A stretch of DNA of 64,000 nucleotides. Origin: Adlercreutzia sp. ZJ176. Its GTDB lineage: Bacteria; Actinomycetota; Coriobacteriia; Coriobacteriales; Eggerthellaceae. Positions 35,601 through 43,248 of the stretch are shown here, piece after piece. Both the position numbers and the translations under genes were made by a program. Numbering within the stretch: position 1 is the first letter of the stretch; every line of letters begins with the position of its first letter. The notes beneath the pieces were generated by a model. The model made no database searches. It saw only the letters and a list, made by a program, of their open reading frames with translations, and was not told the origin of the DNA. The stretch covers positions 59,157-123,156 of the forward strand of contig NZ_JAAKEC010000010.1 of the NCBI RefSeq assembly GCF_011038975.1, given 5' to 3'.

Positions 35601-35966
35601 GGCGCGCTCGCGTCGCTCGTCGCGCGACACGCCCGACAGCGTGAGCGCGAGCTCGACGTTGGCCAGGATGGTTTGGTGCGGGATGAGGTTGTAGCTCTGG
35701 AAGACGAACCCCACGCGGTTGTTGCGGAAGGTGTCCCAGTCGCGGTCCTTGTACTGCTTGGTGGAGATGCCGTCGATGATGAGGTCGCCGGTGTCGTAGT
35801 GATCGAGCCCGCCCACGATGTTGAGCATGGTGGTCTTGCCCGAGCCCGAGGGGCCGAGGATCGCCACGAACTCGTTGTCGCGGAAGGAGACGGACACGTC
35901 GTTGAGGGCGACCTGCGTGAAGTCGCCGGTGGTGTACTCCTTGTGGATGTGCTGAAGCTGAAGCAT
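32625..35966 (-). CDS. MacB-type ABC transporter: fused ATPase and FtsX-like permease with giant ectodomain
   Basis: 1113 aa. The N-terminal ATPase (about 1-235) has Walker A GPSGSGKTT, signature LSGGQMQR and Walker B ILLADEPTGALD. A first span (about 268-290) is followed by an ectodomain of nearly 700 aa, with an acidic Gly/Ala segment and helical QLQAQLQT-type Gln/Leu repeats (coiled coil). Three C-terminal spans of the FtsX family (about 975-1095) complete it. The start at 35966 is preferred over an ATG five codons earlier because GAAAGG falls between them. It likely acts mechanically on the envelope or exports a substrate, and is unusually large. Confidence 0.9.
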   Translation of the reverse strand: MLQLQHIHKEYTTGDFTQVALNDVSVSFRDNEFVAILGPSGSGKTTMLNIVGGLDHYDTGDLIIDGISTKQYKDRDWDTFRNNRVGFVFQSYNLIPHQTILANVELALTLSGVSRDERRERARVALAQVGLADHVNKKPSQLSGGQMQRVAIARALINDPEILLADEPTGALDSKTSVQIMDLLTEIARDRLVVMVTHNPELAEQYATRIVNLADGVIVSDSDPFEPGPEDMRLSSKQVRRTSMSFLTALSLSFNNLMTKKGRTIMTAFAGSIGIIGIAAILALANGVNNYIKSVEEETLSVYPLQIMSTGLDMTSMMVSNMAGGDGGADAEGEGDGAAAGEDAGAGEGAGDGAADGTIGETPMITRMLSSIASNDLASLKAYLDSGESGIEQYTSSIDYGYNVTPQIFDADTSNGVRQVNPDTSFSSMGMGSSAYAGNSLMSMSMSTDMFAEMMGNSSIVEGQYDVVAGHWPERYNECVLVLTANGNISDFLSYVLGLRDPEELKGMVNQFMNEEEVVVDLEDIDITYDDILAMRFKLVNAADRYRYDADYGVWVDKSDDEAFMTELVNGGEDLVISGIVQPRPEATATALSSGIFYTPELTRHLIEQAAETQIVQDQLAAPDVDVFNGKTFAEEEEGEDESGFDMNSLFSVDETALQSAFRIDESKLSAGMSGMSLDLSGVSIDPSSLPPFDASSIKIDPSAGLDLSNLKLDLSGLDLKINSDAVKVDTAKLAASLGKVMQGFMPWFEANKGSYNGNLEAALSDYLATQEGAIQAAVAGSIDLSGLQADLAAQLQTQLQDLVSTQLQAQLIPAIQQAITTQLQAQLQTAVQAYLQNAMAVMMTSMASALEQQVSAAMERSMAQLSTNMATAMSIDADAFANAFQFNLSEEELTELIMSMMTTEEHSFDNNLVKLGYASLDKPSSIDIYPVDFESKQEIIGILDAYNDRMKAEGAEDKEITYTDIVGTLMNSVTTIIDMISYVLIAFVAISLVVSSIMIGVITYISVLERKKEIGILRAIGASKGDISRVFNAETIIEGLVAGLLGVGITALGCIPASAIVLALFDVPDVAQLPWQAAAVLVLISVFLTFIAGLLPSRSASRKDPVEALRSE

Positions 35967-36144
35967 GCGTGCGCCTTTCATTCGTAGCGCTATTGTCCCG
36001 CATGCCGGCGCGGCGCGGAAGTGACGCGTGTCACGTGTTTCGGCGAGCGCAGTTGCGGGGCGGCTGTTTCTCGAAGGGAATTTTAGTTGCTAAAGTGAGA
36101 GGGCCCCGGCGCGGCGGCAAAACTCCACAAGCCCTGCGCCCGCC

Positions 36145-36600
36145 GCTCCTCATGCCATCCCGAGCGATCAGCCTCTCCCGTATGTCCCGAGCGATCAGCC
36201 TCCCTCATGTCCCAAGCAGAGTCCGCCTAGGTCGTCCTACCGTGTCGTCCCGAGCAGAGTCCGCACAAGTCGCCGTCCCATGTCATCCTGAGCGGAGCGC
36301 CCGCAGGGCGCGGAGTCGAAGGATCTGGTCGCGGGTGAGATGTGCATGCGGGCTCGCCGTGCCCGGGGCCGGATCCTTCGACTCGCTTCGCTCGCTCAGG
36401 ATGACATGAGGAGAGGCTGCTCATCCAGGATGACATGCGGGAGGCTGGTCGCCTGGGATGACAAGGGAGGGCGACTTGGGCAAACGCTCTGCTCAGGATG
36501 ACACGGGGAGAGGCTGCTCATCCGGGATGACACGGGAGAGGCTGGCCGCCTGGGATGACAAGGGAGGGCGACCTAGGCGGGCCCTGCTTGGGATGACGCG
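36145..36600. repeat. Inverted-symmetric GGATGACA repeat array
   Basis: Seven copies of GGATGACA on the plus strand (near 36398, 36427, 36456, 36495, 36524, 36552 and 36591), spaced about 29 or 39 bp. Before them, the reverse-complement form (TGTCNTCCCGAGC) repeats at 36145-36290. In between is a long hairpin, CATCCTGAGCG ... GGATCCTTCGACTCGC. The 776-bp gap 36003-36778 contains no gene that I trust. It ends with an A/T-rich segment before the ferritin gene. Confidence 0.8.
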
Positions 36601-36778
36601 GGAGATGCGGGCTCGCATTTGCAGGAGGGCGCCGACGCCCGACCGCCCGCGCCTCCCGAATTTGATTTCTTGATTTCTTTGCGGCATGGGGGGAATAGTT
36701 CTCCCGTTCGTAACACGGCGGCGCTATCATGGGCGCGTACGCAAACCATGAGCCGCACGATCAAGGAGGGCCATCCCC

Positions 36779-37294
36779 ATGGACGCACGTGTCTACGAGC
36801 TTATCAACGACCAGATCAACAAGGAGCTGTACTCGGCTTACCTCTACCTGTCCTTCGCCGACTACTACGAGGACGAGGGCCTCGACGGCTACGCCAACTG
36901 GTACATGATCCAGGCGCAGGAGGAGCGCGACCACGCCCTCATCTTCCGCAAGTACCTGATCGAGAACGGCGAGAGCGTGAAGCTGCTCGCCATCGACCAG
37001 CCCGACAAGACGTTCTCCAACCACCTCGAGCCGCTTGAGGCGGGCCTCGAGCACGAGGAGTACGTGACCGCGCTCATCAACGACATCTACGCCGCCGCCG
37101 TCGAGGCGAACGACTACCGCACGCAGAAGTTCCTCGGCTGGTTCATCGACGAGCAGCTCGAAGAGGAGGACACCGCGCGCGACATGATCGACAAGATGAA
37201 GCTGTTCGGTAACGACGCCCGCTCCCTCTACGAGCTCAACCAGGAGTACGGCGCCCGCGTCTACGCCGTCCCCTCGCCGCTTGCGGGCGAGTAG
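36779..37294 (+). CDS. Ferritin-like iron-storage protein
   Basis: 171-aa four-helix-bundle ferritin of the FtnA type that stores iron as a ferric core. The ferroxidase ligands are visible: Glu in INKELYSAYLYLSF (helix A), the EERDHA motif with E-x2-H (helix B) and Glu-rich EHEEYVTAL and DEQLEEED (helices C and D). ATG 36779 is preceded by AAGGAGGG. The terminator follows at 37357. It is monocistronic, with an A/T-rich leader; regulation by an iron repressor is possible, but no clear box was seen. Confidence 0.95.
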   Translation: MDARVYELINDQINKELYSAYLYLSFADYYEDEGLDGYANWYMIQAQEERDHALIFRKYLIENGESVKLLAIDQPDKTFSNHLEPLEAGLEHEEYVTALINDIYAAAVEANDYRTQKFLGWFIDEQLEEEDTARDMIDKMKLFGNDARSLYELNQEYGARVYAVPSPLAGE

Positions 37295-37356
37295 GCCGCG
37301 AGAGCTGCGAATTTGCAGCAACTGCGATGACGCGGCGTTTGACGGACGCGTGACGG

Positions 37357-37380
37357 AAGGCCGGGCTTGCCCGGCCTTTT
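37357..37380 (+). terminator. Terminator after the ferritin gene
   Basis: The stem AAGGCCGGGC / GCCCGGCCTT with a short TT apex and a following T run. The rest of the gap up to 37635 is GC-rich, low-complexity DNA (GTGCGCGATGCGC-type words) without a gene. Confidence 0.75.
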
Positions 37381-37635
37381 CAGTATGATGGGACGTTGAG
37401 GAAGGCTGCTCGGCGGCGCAGCTGCGCAGCGGAGTGCGATGCGCAGCGACACGGCGCGATGGTGTGCCATGCGCTGCGGCGCGGCGTGGTGCGCGGCGGT
37501 CGGCGGTGCTACGCGACGGTGTGCGTGGTGGTCGGTGGCGCGACGTGGTGCGCGATGCGCTGCGGCGCGTTGCGGCTGCGAGTGCAGCGCAGCTGCCGGC
37601 GGCGTGGGCGAGCGAGGGATTCGGGAGGTGCGAGC

Positions 37636-38451
37636 ATGGAGCAGGCGCTTTTGTGGGCAGCATGCGGAACGGGGTTCACGTTCCTGATGACGGCGCTCGG
37701 CGCGTCGACGGTGTTTCTGATGCGCGGGCGCACGAGCGAGATGGCGCAGCGCGTCTTCTTGGGTTTTGCCGCGGGCATCATGATCGCGGCCTCGGTGTGG
37801 TCGCTGCTCATCCCCGCTATCGAGCAGGCCGCCGAGACGGGCGGTGAGGCTATGAGCTGGGTGCCCGCCGCAGGCGGCTTCGTGATCGGCGTGGCGTTCC
37901 TCATGGTGCTGCACGCGGCGCTGCCGCATCTGCACCCGGGCGCCACGTCGCCCGAGGGCCGGCCCTCGAAGTGGGGGCGGCCGACGCTTCTGTTCACGGC
38001 CGTCACGCTGCACAACATCCCCGAGGGCATGAGCGTGGGCCTGCTGTTTGCCATGGCGGGCCTGTCGGGCGACGCGGCGACGTTCGGCATGGCCACGGCG
38101 CTCGCCGTCGGCATCGGCATCCAGAACGTGCCCGAGGGCGCGGCGGTGGCGCTGCCGCTTCTGCAGGAGGGCATGAGCGCCCCGCGCGCCTTTCTGATGG
38201 GGGCGCTCTCGGGCGTGGCCGAGCCGGTGTTCGGCGTGGGCGTGGTGCTGTTCGCGAGCCTGGTCATGCCGTTCATGCCGTGGATGCTCGCCGCGTCGGC
38301 GGGCGCGATGATGTACGTGGTGGTGGAGGAGCTCATCCCCGAGTCCCACCTGGGCGAGCGCGAGGGAGCCGGCCTGCGGGCGAGCGCCGGGACCCTCGCC
38401 GTGATGGCCGGCTTCCTCCTCATGATGGTTCTCGACGTGTCTCTCGGGTAG
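37636..38451 (+). CDS. ZIP-family divalent metal transporter
   Basis: 271-aa membrane protein with eight predicted spans. The two metal-binding signatures of bacterial ZIP proteins are present: TLHNIPEGMSVG (span IV) and IQNVPEGAAVALPL (span V). A His in the loop HPGATSPEG may also bind metal. It imports Zn, Fe or Mn; proximity to ferritin suggests iron, as inference only. ATG 37636 follows GGGAGGTG; the longer upstream frame is GC-rich noise. Confidence 0.9.
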   Translation: MEQALLWAACGTGFTFLMTALGASTVFLMRGRTSEMAQRVFLGFAAGIMIAASVWSLLIPAIEQAAETGGEAMSWVPAAGGFVIGVAFLMVLHAALPHLHPGATSPEGRPSKWGRPTLLFTAVTLHNIPEGMSVGLLFAMAGLSGDAATFGMATALAVGIGIQNVPEGAAVALPLLQEGMSAPRAFLMGALSGVAEPVFGVGVVLFASLVMPFMPWMLAASAGAMMYVVVEELIPESHLGEREGAGLRASAGTLAVMAGFLLMMVLDVSLG

Positions 38452-38475
38452 GAAGCGGCTCGCGCTGCGAAGAAG

Positions 38476-38510
38476 ATGCCCCTCTCGCCGCTTTCGGGCG
38501 AGAGGGGCAT
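38476..38510. terminator. Bidirectional terminator
   Basis: A 14-bp perfect stem ATGCCCCTCTCGCC / GGCGAGAGGGGCAT with a 7-nt loop, between the ZIP gene and the opposing membrane-protein gene. Confidence 0.8.
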
Positions 38511-38547
38511 GTGGCGCAAGCAGATGAGGCTGTGCAGGCGGATGAAG

Positions 38548-39486
38548 CTAGGACTTGTCGGAGCCTTCGCCGGGGTTCTGGGGCTCGGGTTCAGGCGCGG
38601 TTGCGGACGCGGGCTCGGGCGCGGCAGCGGGCTGCCCGGCAGGCGCGGACGCGGGCTCAACGGCAGGCTGCGGAATGATCGCGGGTTGTTCGACGGGCTG
38701 CACCTGCGCAGCGGGCTGTTCGACGGGCTGTGCCAGGGGCTGCGCGGCGGGCTGCGGAGCGCCGTAGGTTTGCTGGTAGCTCGTCGGCTGCGGCGCGAGC
38801 TGGGCGGCGTAGCTAGCCGCGGCGCCCTGCGGCGCGGGCTGCGCGACGGGCTGCGGGGCGGTGTAGCCGGGCTGCTGGCCGTAGGCGTAAGGCTGCGCGG
38901 GCTGGGGCGCTCCGTACGCGGGCGCGCCGTAACCCGGCGTGGCGTATCCGGCGGGCGCGCCGTATCCCGGCATGGCGCCCGGAGCGCCGTACCCCGGCGC
39001 GTTCTTGTCCTTGTTGGCGTAGACGGCGGCGATCACCATCAGCACGCACGTGATGACGCGGCCGCTGAGCAGCGACGCCACGGCGCCGGCGATGCCCCAG
39101 CCGAACACGCGCCCGAGCTTCTCGCGCACGTCAGCGCCGCGCAGGCCGATGATGCCGGCCACCAGCGTCACCACGGCGCACAGGGTTCCCCAGACAAGCG
39201 TCACGGCGCCTGCGATCAGGCCGAAGGTCGTCCAGCCCATGAGGTCCCCCTCGTCGAGGTACTCGTCGACGTACCCGCCATGGTAGGCGTCGTACCCGTG
39301 GGCGGGCATCGCGTGGTCGACATGGCCGAGCGAGTAGCTGAAGATCTCGGAGCCGTGCTCGTTGACGACGGCCCCGCCCACGCCGAGCGCGAACAAACCC
39401 ACCACGCAGCCGATGATGCTGATGGCGGAGAAGACGATGACGGCGATGCTTAGGCCCTTGATGGCTTTGGAGTGATTGGTCTGCAT
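38548..39486 (-). CDS. Membrane protein with Pro/Gln/Ala-rich tail
   Basis: 312 aa of unknown function. Three hydrophobic spans lie at about residues 12-38, 85-110 and 125-150. An extended C-terminal region (about 155-312) has repeats such as PGYGAPA and GYATPGYGAPAYGAP, then Pro/Gln/Ala/Glu sequence with PQP and EQPA words. Such tails are typical of actinobacterial small membrane proteins. ATG 39486 follows GAAAGGAAC; the much longer frame extension to 40800 is antisense to the alcohol dehydrogenase and ignored. Confidence 0.75.
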   Translation of the reverse strand: MQTNHSKAIKGLSIAVIVFSAISIIGCVVGLFALGVGGAVVNEHGSEIFSYSLGHVDHAMPAHGYDAYHGGYVDEYLDEGDLMGWTTFGLIAGAVTLVWGTLCAVVTLVAGIIGLRGADVREKLGRVFGWGIAGAVASLLSGRVITCVLMVIAAVYANKDKNAPGYGAPGAMPGYGAPAGYATPGYGAPAYGAPQPAQPYAYGQQPGYTAPQPVAQPAPQGAAASYAAQLAPQPTSYQQTYGAPQPAAQPLAQPVEQPAAQVQPVEQPAIIPQPAVEPASAPAGQPAAAPEPASATAPEPEPQNPGEGSDKS

Positions 39487-39579
39487 GCATGTTCCTTTCG
39501 AGAGGGAAGTCGTAAGCCAGTATACTAGAGCCGCCGTCGGGAAACGCCCGGCGGCTCGTTGATAACACAAGGAGCGTTC

Positions 39580-40764
39580 ATGGAGAACTTCGAGTTCGTG
39601 TCGCCGACCACGTTCGTGTTCGGCCGCGGCGTGGAAAACCAGATCGGCGAGAAGCTCGCCCAGGAAGGCGCGCGCAAGGCGCTCGTGCACTTCGGCGGCC
39701 AGTCCGCCCGGCGAAGCGGCCTTGTCGACCGCGTGTGCGCGTCGCTTGACGCAGCGGGCGTCGAGCACGTCGAGCTTGGCGGCGTGCGCCCGAACCCCGA
39801 GATCACGCTCGTGCGCGAGGGCGTGGCGCTCGCCAAGCGCGCGGGGGTCGACTGGGTGGTCGCCGTCGGCGGCGGCAGCGTGATCGACTCGGCGAAGGCC
39901 ATCGCCAACGGCGCGTGCATCGAATGCGACGTGTGGGAGCTCTTTGAGACGAAGCACCCGAACCCCGACGTGCTGCCCATCGCCGTGGTGCTCACCATCC
40001 CCGCGGCGGGCTCGGAGGGCTCGAAGAACACGGTGATCAGCAACGACGCGCTCGGACGCAAGACCGGCTACGGCAACGACCGCCAGCGTCCGCGCCTGGC
40101 GTTCATGAACCCGGAGCTCACCTTCACGCTGCCGGCGTTCCAGACCGCCGCGGGCCTCACCGACATGTTCTGCCACTTGCTCGAGCGCTTCTTCGACGAC
40201 GTGGGCGCGGTGCCGGTGACGGACAACCTCAACCTCGCGCTCATGAAGACCGTGCGCGCCGAGGCGCCACGCGTGCTCGCCGACCCCGAGAACTACGATG
40301 CGCGCGCCAACGTCATGTGGGCGGGTATGCTCTGCCACCAGGGCCTCGCCGGCGTCGGCCGCCACGAGGACTGGGCCACCCACGCGCTCGAGCACGAGCT
40401 GTCGGCCTTCGACACCTCCATCACGCACGGCGCGGGCCTCGCGGTGATGTTCCCCGCGTGGATGGAATACGTCTACGACGCCAACCCCGCGCGCTTCGCC
40501 TTCTACGGACGCGAGGTGTTCGGCCTCGTCCCGACGGGGGACGCAGAAGCCGACGCGCTGTCGGCCATCGACGAGACGCGTGCGTTCTTCGCGTCGCTCG
40601 GCATGCCCACCACGCTCGAGGAGCTCGGCATCGGCGAGGAGGGGCTCGACGCCGCGCTCGAGGAGATGCTTCCCACGCTGCGCGCCAACAAGGGCGAGGT
40701 TTTCGGCAGCTTCAAGAAGCTCACCGCCGATGACGCCCGCGCCATCTACCACCTCGCGCTCTAG
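39580..40764 (+). CDS. Iron-containing alcohol dehydrogenase (YqhD/BdhA type)
   Basis: 394-aa NAD(P)-dependent dehydrogenase reducing aldehydes to alcohols. The N-terminal FEFVSPTTFVFGRG, the nucleotide loop VGGGSVIDSAKA (about 100-112) and the metal-binding histidines in THALEHELSAFD and THGAGLAVMFPAW are all present. ATG 39580 has AAGGAGCG. It is divergent from the Pro-rich membrane protein. A strong hairpin is found at 40895. It could work with the aldehyde oxidoreductase in aldehyde balance, but is 20 kb away. Confidence 0.92.
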   Translation: MENFEFVSPTTFVFGRGVENQIGEKLAQEGARKALVHFGGQSARRSGLVDRVCASLDAAGVEHVELGGVRPNPEITLVREGVALAKRAGVDWVVAVGGGSVIDSAKAIANGACIECDVWELFETKHPNPDVLPIAVVLTIPAAGSEGSKNTVISNDALGRKTGYGNDRQRPRLAFMNPELTFTLPAFQTAAGLTDMFCHLLERFFDDVGAVPVTDNLNLALMKTVRAEAPRVLADPENYDARANVMWAGMLCHQGLAGVGRHEDWATHALEHELSAFDTSITHGAGLAVMFPAWMEYVYDANPARFAFYGREVFGLVPTGDAEADALSAIDETRAFFASLGMPTTLEELGIGEEGLDAALEEMLPTLRANKGEVFGSFKKLTADDARAIYHLAL

Positions 40765-40894
40765 CGAACGCGCATGCAAGGATCGCGGAGATGACGGCAA
40801 TGAACATAGTGAAGGGGATCACTTCGTAGAGGTCCAGAGCACGAGCACGTCCGATACGATGCCCGAATCATCCTAATGTCAGACACCTGAGAAA

Positions 40895-40945
40895 ACGTTG
40901 CGCCAATCGGAGATCCACTCGCCGATTGGCGCAACGTGACTTTTT
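40895..40945 (+). terminator. Strong rho-independent terminator or leader attenuator
   Basis: A perfect 16-bp stem (ACGTTGCGCCAATCGG at 40895-40910, mirrored at 40922-40937), 11-nt loop and T5 at 40941-40945. It ends 95 bp before the small-peptide gene, so it may terminate the dehydrogenase transcript or sit in the peptide leader. Confidence 0.85.
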
Positions 40946-41039
40946 CTAAGCAGGAAACCTGGGGATAGGCAATAGGATCTCATGGGGAGGTAATACTCCT
41001 CGATAGCGGGTCTCGGGTCTTTGCGAAAGGGGGTTTGCA

Positions 41040-41210
41040 ATGGATAGCGCAGTTAAACTGAAGAAGGTATTCTCGTTCGCCTTGTGCGCACTTTTCGCAG
41101 CTACGATGACGGTGAGCGCAGCTGGCGTTGCTTTCGCTGGCAACTGGCAGGACAAGTACTATGCCGTCAGCTCGAGCGGGCATGGCTACACGTGGACACC
41201 CTCCGAGTGA
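41040..41210 (+). CDS. Small secreted peptide precursor (56 aa)
   Basis: Not recognised with certainty. ATG 41040 has AAAGGGGG 7 nt upstream. The N-terminus is basic (VKLKK), then a hydrophobic core and an Ala-rich cleavage site ending VAFA, so the precursor should be released as a 23-residue peptide starting GNWQDKYY and rich in Tyr, Ser, Trp and Gly. It has no Cys in the mature part. The GxWQ...Y..VSS pattern faintly recalls lactococcin 972-type bacteriocins, only from memory. It is directly followed (13 bp) by a lipoprotein gene and an ABC exporter operon. A peptide pheromone, bacteriocin or immunity-sensed peptide are alternatives. Confidence 0.65.
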   Translation: MDSAVKLKKVFSFALCALFAATMTVSAAGVAFAGNWQDKYYAVSSSGHGYTWTPSE

Positions 41211-41223
41211 AGACGTGGGGGAC

Positions 41224-41952
41224 ATGCCAAGAACATTTTTCAGGAAGGCAGCGATCGCACTTGTTCTCGGGATTGCGTCGTTCGCCCTCGGCGCCTGCAC
41301 TTCTCCTTCAAGCCAAGATTCGGAAGAGCCTTTTGCCCCTAAGGCATCTACGCTAAACAACGCGGGGCTGTACGGCCCCGGGGAGACTATTGAGGTGGGG
41401 GGGATTATTGCCGGGGGCAAGGATCAGCCGAAGGGTGGGGAGGTGTCTGTCGGCTATCCATCGATCATGAGGATGACGTCGCCGCCTGAAGGAGTGAGCG
41501 TCTCTGACTTCAAAGGGGGTGCGTTTGACGAGTCGTCCTCGGAAGCTATGAAAGAGCAGCTCGGCTTCGCGCCCGGGCCCGAAGGCTCGCTGCCATTGGG
41601 GTATTCATACGTCGTCGTGGAGCTGGCGATGTCGAACACGGGTAGCGAGACCGTTTCTTACGATGTGAGTCAAGGTAGGTTCATCGAAGTCGACGAAGCT
41701 GGCGCGGTGTCCAGTATCGGAATGAACGACCCTCTCTGGCATGACGCATGGGAGGGAGGTAACTTGAAACTGTACTGGATCGTTGACATCGAGGCTGGCG
41801 CGACGCTCGAGATAAAGCTCCTCTACGTTCTGCCAGATGACGCGATCAATGACAAGAGACTCGCATACTTGGTCGATCCGGGCAGCGCGAACGGCGAGGA
41901 AGGCTTCGTCGGCCTCGAAGCGTTCGATGTTGCCGGGCAGATTCGAGGGTAG
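41224..41952 (+). CDS. Lipoprotein with Ig-like domain, peptide cassette
   Basis: 242 aa. The signal peptide MPRTFFRKAAIALVLGIASF leads to a lipobox L-G-A-C (Cys24). The mature part starts with a Ser-rich stretch. It has a beta-rich body with SYVVVELAMSNTGSETVSYD, a pattern of DUF4352-like extracellular Ig folds. No enzymatic motif is seen. ATG 41224 is chosen since the signal peptide begins there; an earlier in-frame start would cover the peptide gene. A surface receptor, chaperone or immunity protein for the peptide is possible, but untested. Confidence 0.8.
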   Translation: MPRTFFRKAAIALVLGIASFALGACTSPSSQDSEEPFAPKASTLNNAGLYGPGETIEVGGIIAGGKDQPKGGEVSVGYPSIMRMTSPPEGVSVSDFKGGAFDESSSEAMKEQLGFAPGPEGSLPLGYSYVVVELAMSNTGSETVSYDVSQGRFIEVDEAGAVSSIGMNDPLWHDAWEGGNLKLYWIVDIEAGATLEIKLLYVLPDDAINDKRLAYLVDPGSANGEEGFVGLEAFDVAGQIRG

Positions 41953-41962
41953 GGAGAGCATT

Positions 41963-42616
41963 ATGAAATTGGAAGTCAGAGGGCTCGTCAAGGTCATCAG
42001 GGGGGCAACCGTCCTCGATGGTATCAACCTCTCCCTTGAGGGAGGACGCGTATACGGTTTGCGTGGGAAGAACGGATCAGGCAAGACCATGCTCATGCGA
42101 GCAATGGCTGGGCTCATTTTTCCCACGGCGGGAGAAATTGTTATCGATGGAAGGGTCCTTGGTCGGGGTGAGTTTCCCCCAAGCGTGGGCGTCATGATAG
42201 AGAACCCCGCGTTTGTGGGGAAGTACACGGGTTTTCGCAACTTGAAGTACCTTGCGGGCATACGCGACGAGGTGGGCGACGAGGAGATTGAGCTGGTTCT
42301 TGAGGAAGTGGGGCTCGATCCGCGGGACAAACGTGCTTTCAAGAAATATAGCCTGGGTATGAAGCAGCGTCTCGGCATTGCGTGTGCCGTCATGGAGGAC
42401 CCTGACTTGCTGCTGCTCGACGAGCCCATCAACGCGCTCGACCCCGCTGGCGTCGAGATGGTGCAGCGAATCGTTGCCCGGCAGAAGGAGCGCGGCGCCT
42501 TGGTTGTGGTCGCCTGCCACGACGCCGAGGAGCTCGACGGTCTTTCCGACGAGATATACCTGATGGCAGAGGGGCGGATCGTCGGCCACGAGGACTGTGG
42601 GGACGATGCCGCATGA
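41963..42616 (+). CDS. ABC exporter ATP-binding protein, peptide cassette
   Basis: 217-aa ATPase. Walker A is GKNGSGKT (Lys about 42), signature YSLGMKQRLG and Walker B LLLLDEPINALD, with the switch His in VACHDAEE. The first helix RGATVLDGINLSLEGG is typical of BcrA/CcmA-like exporter ATPases used for antimicrobial peptide immunity. ATG 41963 follows GGGAGAG and overlaps nothing upstream; downstream it overlaps the next gene by 4 bp (ATGA). The three following membrane proteins are its presumed permeases. Confidence 0.9.
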   Translation: MKLEVRGLVKVIRGATVLDGINLSLEGGRVYGLRGKNGSGKTMLMRAMAGLIFPTAGEIVIDGRVLGRGEFPPSVGVMIENPAFVGKYTGFRNLKYLAGIRDEVGDEEIELVLEEVGLDPRDKRAFKKYSLGMKQRLGIACAVMEDPDLLLLDEPINALDPAGVEMVQRIVARQKERGALVVVACHDAEELDGLSDEIYLMAEGRIVGHEDCGDDAA

Positions 42617-43248
42617 GGAGGGCGATCCCGATTATTGCGGCCGCTGCCTGCGTCGCCATTGCCGTTCTGTGCGGTTTTAGGATCGAGCAGGTGAACTCGG
42701 CTTATCCTCAGCAGCATAGCTATGTTTACTCGGTTGGAAGCGAGGCGGTCTATGCCGGCCAGAACTCGTCAGGCGAGGAGGTCGATCGGGGCTCGATCGC
42801 GGTGAGGGCGCTGAACTTCCGGTCAGTGGGGTACGGGCGCATCAGGGAGATGGTCCCGGGCTATACGGACTCGTCGATAGAGGAGGGAACCGCTTCGGAC
42901 ATGAGGGCGCTTTTGATCGACTTGGAGATTGTCAACACTTCCAGCGACGTGGAAAGAGCGCATGTGCGTGACTACCACGTTGAGTCCAACGCGTGGATGA
43001 ATGGGTTGTATGCGCCTTTGTACATGAGTATCAACGATGATCCTTCTACGATAGTCGAGCTGGAGCCCGGCGAGAAGGTCGAAAGAACCCTTGTCTATCT
43101 GATTTACGACACACAGATGAACAGCCGGGGTGACTGGGAGAGAGTTGAGCAGCGAAGCTACTCTCTTGAGTTGGCCTTGTATCCCGATAAGTACTCAATT
43201 GACCTGGGAGCGCCGGACGTCGGCAGAGGGGAAGGGGGCTCGGTATGA
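42613..43248 (+). CDS. Exported protein of unknown function, peptide cassette
   Basis: 211 aa with a signal anchor (residues 4-22, IPIIAAAACVAIAVLCGF) and an extracytoplasmic domain. The region MRALLIDLEIVNTSSDVERA resembles the Ig-like strand pattern in the lipoprotein of the same operon. There is no lipobox directly after the segment. It overlaps its neighbours by 4 bp on each side (ATGA), so it is a translationally coupled part of the transporter unit. Perhaps it is a periplasmic adaptor of the exporter. Confidence 0.75.
   Translation: MRRAIPIIAAAACVAIAVLCGFRIEQVNSAYPQQHSYVYSVGSEAVYAGQNSSGEEVDRGSIAVRALNFRSVGYGRIREMVPGYTDSSIEEGTASDMRALLIDLEIVNTSSDVERAHVRDYHVESNAWMNGLYAPLYMSINDDPSTIVELEPGEKVERTLVYLIYDTQMNSRGDWERVEQRSYSLELALYPDKYSIDLGAPDVGRGEGGSV

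Noticed and set aside
36145..36600. CRISPR array
   Set aside because: Repeats are only 8-15 bp conserved, occur in both orientations around a hairpin, spacers are themselves similar, and no cas gene is present.
39487..40800. N-terminal extension of the Pro-rich membrane protein to 750 aa
   Set aside because: The extension is antisense to the alcohol dehydrogenase; the real ATG at 39486 has a ribosome-binding site and begins a normal cytoplasmic head.
41040..41210. Lanthipeptide precursor
   Set aside because: No Cys in the mature part and no LanB/C/M gene in the cassette; a Sec signal is present instead.
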